From the NCBI GenBank assembly GCA_002307035.1, contig DBTL01000126.1, positions 1 to 56,721 on the forward strand: 56,721 nt of DNA. The letters are read 5' to 3'. Below are positions 24,657 through 32,674 of this stretch, one piece after another; positions within the stretch are counted from its first letter, which is position 1; the number at the start of each line of letters is the position of its first letter. The position numbers were made by a program, and so were the translations under genes. Source of the stretch: Bacteroides sp. UBA1317. Its GTDB lineage: Bacteria; Bacteroidota; Bacteroidia; Bacteroidales; Bacteroidaceae. Under the pieces are notes generated by a model. The model saw only the letters and a program-made list of their open reading frames with translations. It did no database searches and was not told the DNA's origin.

Positions 24657-26024
24657 TTAGTCAATAGCTTCTCCCTTGAGAGTCGCTGAACTAGCTTCGG
24701 TTATTTTCACGTTTACAAAATCACCTATTTTGTGATTTCCTTTATTGAATACCACTACTTTATTTTGCTCGGTCTTGCCAACGAGTTGCTCGCGTGAACG
24801 CTTAGATACTCCTTCAACAAGCACTTGGTATGTTTGACCAATACTACGAGTATTCGACCGAGCAGACAAACGACTCTGTAATGCTATAATTTCGTTTAAG
24901 CGAGCTACTTTCACTTCTTCGGGAATATCATCGGACAAATGCTTAGAAGCATACGTTCCGGGACGTTCCGAATATTTAAACATAAACGCAGCATCGTAAC
25001 CACACTCTTCCATCAATGAAAGGGAGAGTTGATGATCTTCGTCCGTTTCGGAATGAAAACCACAAAAGAGATCGGTACTCAATCCACAATTAGGTATGAT
25101 TCGCTTAATAGCAGCTACACGATCCAAGTACCATTCACGCGTATATTTTCTATTCATTAATTTCAGTATGCGCGAGCTACCACTCTGTACAGGTAAATGC
25201 ACATGTTTACAAACATTAGGCACTTCTGCTATGACTTGCAACGTTTCGTCGCACATATCCTTTGGATGCGAAGTACTAAAACGAATACGCATTCCGGGTG
25301 CAGCTTCGGCTACTATTCGAAGCAGTTTCGGGAATGTTATAATGCCGCTCTCATTTTCAAAATGATAAGAGTCAACATTCTGACCAAGCAGTGTCACCTC
25401 TTTGTACCCTTTATCAATAAGATCCTTCACTTCATTAAGAATACTAACGACATCACGACTGCGCTCGCGTCCGCGGGTATAAGGCACAATGCAATACGTA
25501 CAAAAGTTATTGCAACCACGCATAATGGAAACAAATGCAGAGACATGATTGCTACAAATACGAGAAGGCATCACGTCCTCATAAGTCTCCGTGGTAGACA
25601 ACGCTACATTAATCGCTTTCTCACCGACTTCTACAGCTGCCACCAGATCAGGCAAAGTCAAATAAGCGTCCGGACCAACCACCAGATCAACATGGTGCTC
25701 TTCGATTAACTTATCTTTCACACGCTCTGCCATACATCCCAGCACACCTACAATAAAGTGTTTCTTCTTCTTTTTTAAAGAATAAAAATGCTCCAAGCGA
25801 TTCAGAATCTTTTGTTCCGCATTGTCGCGGATAGAACAAGTATTCATAAACACAGCATCAGCCTCATCGAGCGTTTCAGCCACAGAATAACCCGCCATCT
25901 GCATCACAGAGGCAACCACTTCGCTATCGGCCACATTCATTTGGCAACCATAAGTCTCAATAAACAACTTCTTGTTGTCATCAGCAGTTGCAGATTTAAA
26001 GTCTGCTCCCGTCAATTCATTCAT
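24657..26024 (-). CDS. miaB: tRNA-2-methylthio-N6-dimethylallyladenosine synthase
   Basis: This 455-residue radical SAM methylthiotransferase makes ms2i6A at position 37 of tRNAs reading UNN codons. The UPF0004 domain has cysteines in ETYGCQMN, NTCSIRDN and LGCMAE. The radical SAM motif is CNNFCTYC (~169-176), and a C-terminal TRAM domain spans ~390-455. Two 4Fe-4S clusters are expected. Length and domains match MiaB rather than RimO or MtaB. It appears monocistronic, with a -7 box at 26058-26065. Confidence 0.94.
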   Translation of the reverse strand: MNELTGADFKSATADDNKKLFIETYGCQMNVADSEVVASVMQMAGYSVAETLDEADAVFMNTCSIRDNAEQKILNRLEHFYSLKKKKKHFIVGVLGCMAERVKDKLIEEHHVDLVVGPDAYLTLPDLVAAVEVGEKAINVALSTTETYEDVMPSRICSNHVSAFVSIMRGCNNFCTYCIVPYTRGRERSRDVVSILNEVKDLIDKGYKEVTLLGQNVDSYHFENESGIITFPKLLRIVAEAAPGMRIRFSTSHPKDMCDETLQVIAEVPNVCKHVHLPVQSGSSRILKLMNRKYTREWYLDRVAAIKRIIPNCGLSTDLFCGFHSETDEDHQLSLSLMEECGYDAAFMFKYSERPGTYASKHLSDDIPEEVKVARLNEIIALQSRLSARSNTRSIGQTYQVLVEGVSKRSREQLVGKTEQNKVVVFNKGNHKIGDFVNVKITEASSATLKGEAID

Positions 26025-26057
26025 AATCTTCTATTTTTTAATTAAAATTAGAGACTG

Positions 26058-26065
26058 CAAAGATA
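26058..26065 (-). promoter_or_regulatory. -7 promoter box for miaB
   Basis: TATCTTTG on the minus strand, 34 bp before the miaB start, matches the Bacteroides -7 consensus. Confidence 0.45.
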
Positions 26066-26112
26066 CTGCTTAATGATCAAATAATACCGGAAAGCAACGC
26101 CAAAAAGAAAAC

Positions 26113-26148
26113 TTTCCGATGGAAAGGACCGTTCCATTCCAACGGAAA
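26113..26148. repeat. Nested inverted repeat
   Basis: TTTCCG/CGGAAA (26113-26118 with 26143-26148) encloses ATGGAA/TTCCAT (26119-26124 with 26132-26137), with a 5-base bulge on one side. Confidence 0.5.
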
Positions 26149-26302
26149 CTAAATATGAAAGAGAGGGCATCAAATTACGTGTATTTATACAATATAAAGT
26201 CTTTTATATGCGAAATAATGCCTAATAAGAGAGAGATAATGCAAAATAGGTATTAAATAATAATAGACGCTAAAAGGTAAAAACAGGAACCTAAACATAG
26301 CC

Positions 26303-26395
26303 AGTAGAGTAGAGAAGAGTAAAGCAGAGTAAAGTAGAGAAGAGAATATCGACTACGTCGATAGAAAAAGAAGAAGAAAAAGAAAGCGTTCTAAA
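26303..26395. repeat. Purine-rich tract with embedded palindrome
   Basis: The plus strand is mostly A and G. GTAGAGAAGAG occurs at 26309-26319 and again at 26334-26344. A perfect hairpin TATCGAC-TAC-GTCGATA (26347-26363) interrupts it. Confidence 0.6.
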
Positions 26396-26536
26396 TTGCT
26401 GCCGACGGCGATGTTTTGGCTCAACAACGAATAGCGTGGATGATTTTTGCTCATTATGCATAAATGCGTAACCTTGGTAACTGCGATGAACCCTAACGTA
26501 AATATTGCAAATCTACCATATTCGTCTCCCAAATAG

Positions 26537-26602
26537 CGGTTGCACTTTCACTAAATGACGGTTGCATTTGAACCCATTCACGGTTGCACTTATCCAACAT
26601 AC
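26537..26602. repeat. Three 22-bp direct repeats (CGGTTGCA units)
   Basis: CGGTTGCA, followed by C or T and TT, begins at 26537, 26559 and 26581, so the spacing is exactly 22 bp both times. The remaining 11 bases of each unit differ, except for a partly shared A/C/T-rich composition. Confidence 0.75.
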
Positions 26603-26834
26603 AAGCATCTCAGTAACGAAGCTCTAACAGTCAAGCCTACTTCACCCTATTTTTCCGCTCTATCGAGAGAGATAAAAAGAAGATCAGTAGCATTCAATGT
26701 TACAGATTATAATAAATGTTAACCAAAGAATATCTTTTTGAAGATTTACTTGCAATATTTAATTCAAATTCACATATTTGTGAAATGAAAGAAACATTAG
26801 ATTTTTTCATAGTTAAGGTTTAGGTTAAAAAAAT

Positions 26835-26863
26835 AAAGGGGAGCTGTGAAGTTGCCCTTTTTT
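26835..26863 (+). terminator. Possible weak terminator or attenuator
   Basis: AAAGGG (26835-26840) can pair with CCCTTT and is followed by TTT (to 26863). It lies 68 bp upstream of the gene at 26931, with no gene before it on this strand, so it could end a short leader RNA. Confidence 0.3.
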
Positions 26864-26930
26864 CATGCTAAAATGTTGGTTACTATCAGATTTAATGCCT
26901 ACCTTTGGACAATAATTCAAAATATAGAGT

Positions 26931-27350
26931 ATGGGAGATATCCTGCAATTTCTATTGATAGCGAGCGTTATTGGCATCGCAATAATCAGACAAGTTAGCA
27001 AAAATAAAGCTGAGAAAACTGATGCAAATCCACGCACGCCTTTTCCTAAAGGGAAAGAACAGCAGAACACAGAAACAACTCTTCCTGGAAATTGGGAACA
27101 GTGGTTCCCTACTGAGCTAAAAAATGAACAACCTCGTGCGGAAACGGTTATCGTTGCGGCAGCAACTGATTCTCCTCCCAAAAAGGAAAAACCTTTAAAG
27201 AAATCCGCTTATTCTTCTCTCGACAGAAAAAACAATCCAACACCGGAGGTATCTCCACCCGAAGCTGAGAAACAAGATTTCGGCATTCACTCTGCAGAAG
27301 ATGCTCGTAGAGCCATTATCTGGTCAGAAATACTTCAACGAAAGTATTAG
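26931..27350 (+). CDS. Small membrane-anchored hypothetical protein
   Basis: This 139-residue protein has one N-terminal membrane helix (residues ~4-21, ILQFLLIASVIGIAIIRQV) and a long polar, proline- and lysine-rich tail expected to be disordered, ending with a short helix EDARRAIIWSEILQRKY. I recognise it only as a Bacteroides-type conserved hypothetical. The antisense reading frame of similar length has no sensible protein character. It is followed after 35 bp by the CoA-transferase gene, so the two may be co-transcribed. The conserved C-terminal helix could be a protein-docking segment. Confidence 0.7.
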   Translation: MGDILQFLLIASVIGIAIIRQVSKNKAEKTDANPRTPFPKGKEQQNTETTLPGNWEQWFPTELKNEQPRAETVIVAAATDSPPKKEKPLKKSAYSSLDRKNNPTPEVSPPEAEKQDFGIHSAEDARRAIIWSEILQRKY

Positions 27351-27385
27351 CAATCATTAAAACTTAAGAAAATATACTATTATCT

Positions 27386-28882
27386 ATGTCACTCAATTTT
27401 ATTAGCGCAGCAGAAGCTGCAAGCCTTGTGAAACATGGCTACAACATCGGCCTTAGCGGATTTACTCCCGCAGGAACGGCCAAAGCTGTTACGGCAGAAA
27501 TAGCAAAAATAGCAGAAGCAGAACACGCCAAAGGAAATCCTTTTCAGATCGGAATCTTTACCGGTGCCTCCACAGGTGACTCGTGTGATGGGATATTATC
27601 TCGTGCGAAAGCAATTCGCTATCGTGCCCCTTACACGACCAATAAAGACTTTCGGGCAGCAGTGAACAATGGCGAGATAGCCTATAACGATATTCATCTC
27701 TCGCAAATGGCGCAAGAGGTACGATATGGTTTTATGGGCAAAGTCAAGATAGCCATCATCGAAGCATGCGAAGTAACTGCTGACGGGAAAATTTATCTGA
27801 CTGCTGCCGGTGGCATTGCCCCAACCGTTTGTCGCCTGGCAGATCAAATCATCGTAGAATTGAACAGCGCCCATAGCAAAAATATGATGGGAATGCACGA
27901 TGTATACGAACCACTCGACCCTCCTTACCGCCGCGAAATTCCAATCTATAAAGCAAGTGATAGAATAGGCTTGCCATACATTCAGGTAGATCCAAAGAAA
28001 ATTGTCGGTATCGTTGAAGTGAACAAGCCGGACGAAGCCCGTTCATTTGCCGCAGCCGACCCATTGACTGACCAGATCGGACAAAACGTAGCCGACTTCC
28101 TTGCCGCAGATATGAAACGCGGAATCATTCCATCAACATTCCTCCCGTTGCAATCAGGTGTGGGTAACATAGCCAACGCTGTATTAGGCGCTTTGGGACG
28201 CGACAAAACGATTCCTGCTTTCGAAATGTATACGGAAGTTATTCAAGACTCGGTTATTGCACTAATGAAAGAAGGACGCATCAAATTTGGTAGCACCTGC
28301 TCGCTGACTGTTACCAACGATTGCCTTACAGACATCTATGATAACATCAATTTCTTCCGTGACAAATTGATTCTTCGTCCATCCGAAATATCAAACAACC
28401 CTGAAGTAGTACGCCGTTTGGGTATTATTTCTATCAATACAGCTATTGAAGCTGATATCTATGGAAATATCAATTCCACCCACATTGGCGGAACAAAGAT
28501 GATGAACGGCATCGGTGGTTCGGGTGACTTCACACGTAATGCATACGTGTCTATCTTTACTTGCCCTTCAGTTGCCAAAGATGGAAAAATAAGCTCCATC
28601 GTTCCGATGGTATCTCACCAAGATCACAGTGAGCATTCAGTCAACATCCTCATCACCGAACAAGGCGTTGCTGATTTGCGCAGAAAGAGCCCAAGCGAAA
28701 GAGCTCAAACGATTATTGAGAACTGTGTTCACCCTGATTACAAACAGATTTTGTGGGATTACGTGAAGATTTCGGGCAAAGGACAAACGCCACACTGCAT
28801 ACAAGCCGCACTAGGCATGCACGCAGCTCTTAACCGGACAGGTGACATGAAGAATGTAAACTGGGCTGATTATAAGCTCTAA
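27386..28882 (+). CDS. Acetyl-CoA hydrolase/transferase family (succinate CoA-transferase type)
   Basis: This 498-residue class I CoA-transferase resembles Cat1/AarC succinyl-CoA:acetate CoA-transferases. The catalytic glutamate is expected in EMYTEVIQDSVIALMKEG (~275-292), and the family block GGSGDFTRNAYVSIF (~375-389) is present. Full length is typical (~500). In Bacteroides this enzyme would exchange CoA between acetate, succinate or propionate in the fermentation pathway that makes succinate and propionate. Choosing between acetyl-CoA hydrolase and a specific transferase is not possible from sequence. A terminator overlaps the end of the convergent dacB gene (28962-28999). Confidence 0.88.
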   Translation: MSLNFISAAEAASLVKHGYNIGLSGFTPAGTAKAVTAEIAKIAEAEHAKGNPFQIGIFTGASTGDSCDGILSRAKAIRYRAPYTTNKDFRAAVNNGEIAYNDIHLSQMAQEVRYGFMGKVKIAIIEACEVTADGKIYLTAAGGIAPTVCRLADQIIVELNSAHSKNMMGMHDVYEPLDPPYRREIPIYKASDRIGLPYIQVDPKKIVGIVEVNKPDEARSFAAADPLTDQIGQNVADFLAADMKRGIIPSTFLPLQSGVGNIANAVLGALGRDKTIPAFEMYTEVIQDSVIALMKEGRIKFGSTCSLTVTNDCLTDIYDNINFFRDKLILRPSEISNNPEVVRRLGIISINTAIEADIYGNINSTHIGGTKMMNGIGGSGDFTRNAYVSIFTCPSVAKDGKISSIVPMVSHQDHSEHSVNILITEQGVADLRRKSPSERAQTIIENCVHPDYKQILWDYVKISGKGQTPHCIQAALGMHAALNRTGDMKNVNWADYKL

Positions 28883-28942
28883 AAGCCTGCAGAGAAAACC
28901 TGGAAATTTAGCTCTCAATATACATGTAATAATAGGCTGATC

Positions 28943-30358
28943 CTATTTCATTGTACAAAGAAGCTCGCACACCCTATCTTGGAATGTGCGGGCTTTTTTA
29001 GTATCCGCCACATTCTGATTCATAATGACAAAAGCCAATTCGTGCCCATTATCAGCCCGCAGATAACCAGCCAACGTACTAATGCCCGATACAGTTCCGG
29101 TTTTTGCACGTACATTACCAAAAGCTTTTCCATTTCTCATTCTACCTTTCAAGGTACCATCAATTCCGGCAACCGGAAGTGCGTCAAATATCTCTTTATA
29201 AATTTCCGGCCGTTGATGCGCATATTTTAAGTAAGCAAGCATCAATTCCGGAGTAACATAGTCATATAATGAAACCCCACACCCGTCATATATCTCGTAA
29301 CTCTCAGAGTCGAATCCAAGTTCTTTGATAAACTCCTTGATAGCTACCACACCATCTTTAGCAGATACATGACAACTATCTTTTCCTTTTTGCCAAGCGC
29401 CAAGATGATAGAACAAAGCTTCTGCAGACAGATTATCACTTTCCTTCAATGCTCGATGGAGCACATCAGCCGTTGTATGGTTCTTCTCTATGAGCAATTG
29501 GGCATCAGGTGGCGTCGTTTCAAATCCTCCAAATCGTTTCATTGTTATTTCTTGCCCACGCACTCGCTCCATAAACGCATGCATAAAGAACTCAGCCGAG
29601 CCGTAGACAGTTATAATAGCATTACTTTTAGCAGATACATTACCCGATAGAAACAGCCTATTGTCGTTGTGCATCCAGTCGCGATTCACGCTAAACGAAG
29701 GGTTTTCCACCTGAGAGGAGAGCGTCTGATTATCGACCGAATAATAAGAAGATTGTGGCATCAACGAGATCTTTGCAGGTTTACCTGCTACATCGGGCAT
29801 AGCCGCTACCTCTACATACCCTTTATGAAACATCAGTGGAGAAAGCATAGGTTGAAAATCATAAGGAGCATCGTCCCAGCACCATCCCGCACCGTAGTAA
29901 AGCGAATCCATAAACGAAACATCGCCATATACCTTCCCTTTAACTTTTGTAAGCCCTACCCGTTTAAGATCAGTAACCAATTCATCCATGTCATTATCCA
30001 TAAACTCGGGATCAAAGCCTCCACAAACATACAGATCACCATGAAGAACACCGTCATCGTCTATGCGACCGGTGTATTTCACAGCAGTAGTGAAGCGACA
30101 ATTCATGCCCAGCCTGCTCAGATGAGTAATGGAGGTTATGAGTTTTTCGGTAGAAGCCGGACGAGCCATTTTCTTATCCCGATAGTTATAGATAGGAATA
30201 CTATCCGTCAGATCATATACCGAAATGCCCACATCCGAAGTCACCAACAGATCATCACTCAATAACTGATCAATCTTGGCCGTAACGGCACTTTGTCCCC
30301 ATAGTACAGGAAAACAGGCAAACAAGACGAAACATGCCAGCAAACAATTCTTTTTCAT
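28943..30358 (-). CDS. dacB: D-alanyl-D-alanine carboxypeptidase/endopeptidase (PBP4 type)
   Basis: This 471-residue low-molecular-weight penicillin-binding protein of the PBP4/S13 class has a signal peptide (MKKNCLLACFVLFACFPVLWG) and the three active-site motifs: SxxK as STEK (~68), SxN as SDN (~308) and KTG (~418, RAKTGTVSGIS). It trims or cleaves peptidoglycan cross-links in the periplasm. The ATG at 30358 is chosen because it starts the signal peptide and lies 2 bp after the stop of the PH-domain gene; an in-frame TTG two codons earlier is less likely. Its last codons also carry the terminator of the convergent CoA-transferase gene. Confidence 0.92.
   Translation of the reverse strand: MKKNCLLACFVLFACFPVLWGQSAVTAKIDQLLSDDLLVTSDVGISVYDLTDSIPIYNYRDKKMARPASTEKLITSITHLSRLGMNCRFTTAVKYTGRIDDDGVLHGDLYVCGGFDPEFMDNDMDELVTDLKRVGLTKVKGKVYGDVSFMDSLYYGAGWCWDDAPYDFQPMLSPLMFHKGYVEVAAMPDVAGKPAKISLMPQSSYYSVDNQTLSSQVENPSFSVNRDWMHNDNRLFLSGNVSAKSNAIITVYGSAEFFMHAFMERVRGQEITMKRFGGFETTPPDAQLLIEKNHTTADVLHRALKESDNLSAEALFYHLGAWQKGKDSCHVSAKDGVVAIKEFIKELGFDSESYEIYDGCGVSLYDYVTPELMLAYLKYAHQRPEIYKEIFDALPVAGIDGTLKGRMRNGKAFGNVRAKTGTVSGISTLAGYLRADNGHELAFVIMNQNVADTKKARTFQDRVCELLCTMK
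28962..28999 (+). terminator. Terminator of the CoA-transferase gene, inside dacB
   Basis: A 10-bp stem AGCTCGCACA/TGTGCGGGCT (28962-28971 with 28985-28994, one G-T wobble) is followed by a T run to 28999. It lies within the last codons of the convergent dacB gene. Confidence 0.7.
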
Positions 30359-30360
30359 CC

Positions 30361-30771
30361 TCAAATAGTATGTAATGTTTCAGATAAATATTTCTTCAAA
30401 AGCGCAATAAACTCTTGTTCATGGAGAGGCAACACAGCCACATATTTTTTATATCCATAGCGAATTAATACATAGTTTGTAATTGAAAAACCACCAAGCT
30501 GCATCGAATTGGCCTTTTCAACCGAAAGAATGTCTGCAATGGCTATTTTACGTTTTTTTGAAAACCGACCAAAATAAAGGATAAGCTCACCATCCGAAGT
30601 CACTGTATAAGTAGTATGAACAATTTTCTCGATAAGCATTACCATCAAAAGTGCGAACAACAAAGCCGGCAAAGCATGCTTCTCCCAGATCAAAAAAAGC
30701 GTAACTAGTGCCAACAGCAGTAAATAAATGTATTGATACCAAATGATGCGAGCATGAAAAATACGATTCAT
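30361..30771 (-). CDS. Membrane-anchored PH-domain-like protein
   Basis: This 136-residue protein has two N-terminal hydrophobic helices (residues ~11-30 and ~34-50) and a C-terminal bacterial PH-like domain (~57-125), with the pattern TVTSDGELILYFGRFSKKRKIAIADILSVE typical of bPH_2 proteins. The function is unknown. The start at 30771 (MNRIFHARIIWYQ) is preferred over the longer in-frame version, whose extra residues look untranslated. It lies 2 bp upstream of dacB and probably shares its transcript. It is divergent from nadB. Confidence 0.75.
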   Translation of the reverse strand: MNRIFHARIIWYQYIYLLLLALVTLFLIWEKHALPALLFALLMVMLIEKIVHTTYTVTSDGELILYFGRFSKKRKIAIADILSVEKANSMQLGGFSITNYVLIRYGYKKYVAVLPLHEQEFIALLKKYLSETLHTI

Positions 30772-30848
30772 AATGCCTGATTTTGCCGGCAAGTTAGCAA
30801 TTTTATGAATTAATGCCAACGAAAAGCACAATGAATAAAGTAATTTCG

Positions 30849-30856
30849 TAGTTTTG
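30849..30856 (+). promoter_or_regulatory. -7 promoter box for nadB
   Basis: TAGTTTTG matches TAnnTTTG, 100 bp upstream of the nadB start; no clear -33 box. Confidence 0.4.
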
Positions 30857-30956
30857 CAAAACAAAAATAATGTTGATGGCTAGTGCTTAAGCAAAGACAA
30901 TACATTAATCTGTCCGCTTTTGATACAAAAAACCTCAACCAGCAAACTACAACATC

Positions 30957-32528
30957 ATGATTAAGAAATTCGATTTTCTGGTAATCGGTTCCGGCATAGC
31001 CGGCATGAGTTTCGCCCTAAAAGTGGCACATAAAGGCAAAGTAGCCCTCGTATGTAAAACAGAACTAGAAGAAGCCAACACCTATTACGCCCAAGGCGGC
31101 GTAGCTTCGGTGACCAACACACTGGTAGACAACTTCGAAAAACATATTGAAGACACCATGATTGCGGGTGATTGGATCAGCGACCGATCGGCCGTAGAAA
31201 AGGTGATACGTGAAGCACCTAAACAAATAAAAGAACTCATCAGTTGGGGCGTAAATTTTGATAAGAATGATAAAGGAGAGTTCGATCTTCATCGAGAAGG
31301 CGGTCACTCAGAGTTCCGCATCTTGCACCACAAAGACAATACCGGTGCCGAAATTCAGGACAGTCTCATCGCCGCTGTTAAGCAACATCCCAATATCAGC
31401 GTCTTTGAGAATCATTTTGCCATTGAGATACTTACCCAGCACCATTTAGGTGTAGAGGTAACCAGACAAACACCAGACATTCAATGTTACGGTGCTTATA
31501 TTCTCGATCCAACCACCGGAAAAGTAGATACTTATCTGGCTAAAATAACACTGATGGCCACCGGAGGTGTAGGAGCGGTATATCAAACAACAACTAATCC
31601 GCTCGTAGCTACCGGAGACGGTATTGCAATGGTTTACCGGGCAAAAGGAACCGTGAAAGACATGGAGTTCATCCAGTTCCACCCTACAGCTCTCTATCAT
31701 CCGGGAGACCGCCCATCATACCTCATCACCGAGGCCATGCGAGGATATGGCGGTGTGCTTCGCACCATGGATGGAAAAGAGTTCATGCAGAAATATGACG
31801 TACGCCTATCTCTAGCTCCACGAGACATAGTAGCTCGTGCCATCGACAATGAAATGAAAAACAGAGGAGACGATCACGTCTATCTTGACGTAACTCATAA
31901 AGATCCCGAAGAAACCAAGAAACACTTTCCTAACATCTACGAAAAATGTCTCAGCTTAGGCATTGATATTACTAAAGAATACATTCCTGTAGCCCCTGCG
32001 GCCCATTACCTCTGCGGTGGCATCAAGGTAGATTTGAATGGACAATCATCCATAGAGCGACTCTATGCCATAGGAGAATGTTCATGCACCGGTCTGCACG
32101 GAGGCAACCGATTAGCATCAAACTCACTCATAGAAGCTGTAGTTTATGCCGATGCAGCCGCCCAACACAGTTTGGAGACCATAGAAAACTATTCATACAA
32201 TGAGCAGATCCCCGAATGGAACGATGAAGGTACCAGTTCACCCGAAGAGATGGTGCTCATCACGCAAAGCATGAAGGAAGTCAATCAACTGATGAGTGCA
32301 TATGTAGGTATTGTTCGCTCCGATCTCCGTTTAAAACGTGCCTGGGACCGACTGGATATTATTTATGAAGAAACAGAGAGTCTCTTCAAACGCAGTTTTG
32401 CTTCAAAAGAAATCTGCGAATTGCGTAACGTAATCAACGTGGGCTATCTCATCATGAGGCAAGCTATAGAACGCAAAGAAAGCCGCGGATTGCACTATAC
32501 TATAGACTATCCTCACGCCAAGAAATAA
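30957..32528 (+). CDS. nadB: L-aspartate oxidase
   Basis: This 523-residue flavoprotein oxidises L-aspartate to iminoaspartate, the first step of de novo NAD synthesis; NadA (48747-49739) uses the product. It has the FAD dinucleotide motif VIGSGIAGMSFAL (~9-21), the succinate dehydrogenase/fumarate reductase-like signature HREGGHSEFRILHHKDNTG (~115-133) and the second block HGGNRLASNSLIEAVVYA (~382-399). The distinction from fumarate reductase rests on the length and the NadB-specific C-terminal helical domain. In anaerobes fumarate is the likely electron acceptor. It seems monocistronic. Confidence 0.93.
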   Translation: MIKKFDFLVIGSGIAGMSFALKVAHKGKVALVCKTELEEANTYYAQGGVASVTNTLVDNFEKHIEDTMIAGDWISDRSAVEKVIREAPKQIKELISWGVNFDKNDKGEFDLHREGGHSEFRILHHKDNTGAEIQDSLIAAVKQHPNISVFENHFAIEILTQHHLGVEVTRQTPDIQCYGAYILDPTTGKVDTYLAKITLMATGGVGAVYQTTTNPLVATGDGIAMVYRAKGTVKDMEFIQFHPTALYHPGDRPSYLITEAMRGYGGVLRTMDGKEFMQKYDVRLSLAPRDIVARAIDNEMKNRGDDHVYLDVTHKDPEETKKHFPNIYEKCLSLGIDITKEYIPVAPAAHYLCGGIKVDLNGQSSIERLYAIGECSCTGLHGGNRLASNSLIEAVVYADAAAQHSLETIENYSYNEQIPEWNDEGTSSPEEMVLITQSMKEVNQLMSAYVGIVRSDLRLKRAWDRLDIIYEETESLFKRSFASKEICELRNVINVGYLIMRQAIERKESRGLHYTIDYPHAKK

Positions 32529-32600
32529 AATGAAACTTATAGCATTACAAACGTTCTAGGTAAAAGCCATCTTATAAATCGTTTCGATATGCGCTAGAAT

Positions 32601-32652
32601 AATAAGAGAGGAAAACCTGCTGATATAAAAGCCAAAGCTATCCTCTCTTATT
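32601..32652. terminator. Bidirectional terminator between nadB and the GH5 gene
   Basis: A perfect 12-bp stem AATAAGAGAGGA/TCCTCTCTTATT (32601-32612 with 32641-32652) lies between the convergent nadB and glycosidase genes. Its T-rich flanks are short. Confidence 0.65.
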
Positions 32653-32674
32653 TATCTTAAAAATCCAAAACAAA

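Larger units (their letters stand above)
26066..26930. other. 865-bp gene-free region with repeats and palindromes
   Basis: I find no convincing gene here. It holds a nested hairpin (26113-26148), a purine-rich tract with a direct repeat at 25-bp spacing (26303-26395), three CGGTTGCA repeats at 22-bp spacing (26537-26602), a TTCACA/TGTGAA dyad (26769-26784), and a short stem with a T run (26835-26863). Confidence 0.7.

Noticed and set aside
26537..26602. CRISPR-like array
   Set aside because: Only 8-11 conserved bases per 22-bp unit, no dyad in the repeat, no spacer of normal length and no cas genes in the window.
26825..27181. 118-residue minus-strand frame overlapping the gene at 26931
   Set aside because: The plus-strand frame has a better membrane helix and conserved-looking C-terminus; the minus-strand frame has no sensible composition.
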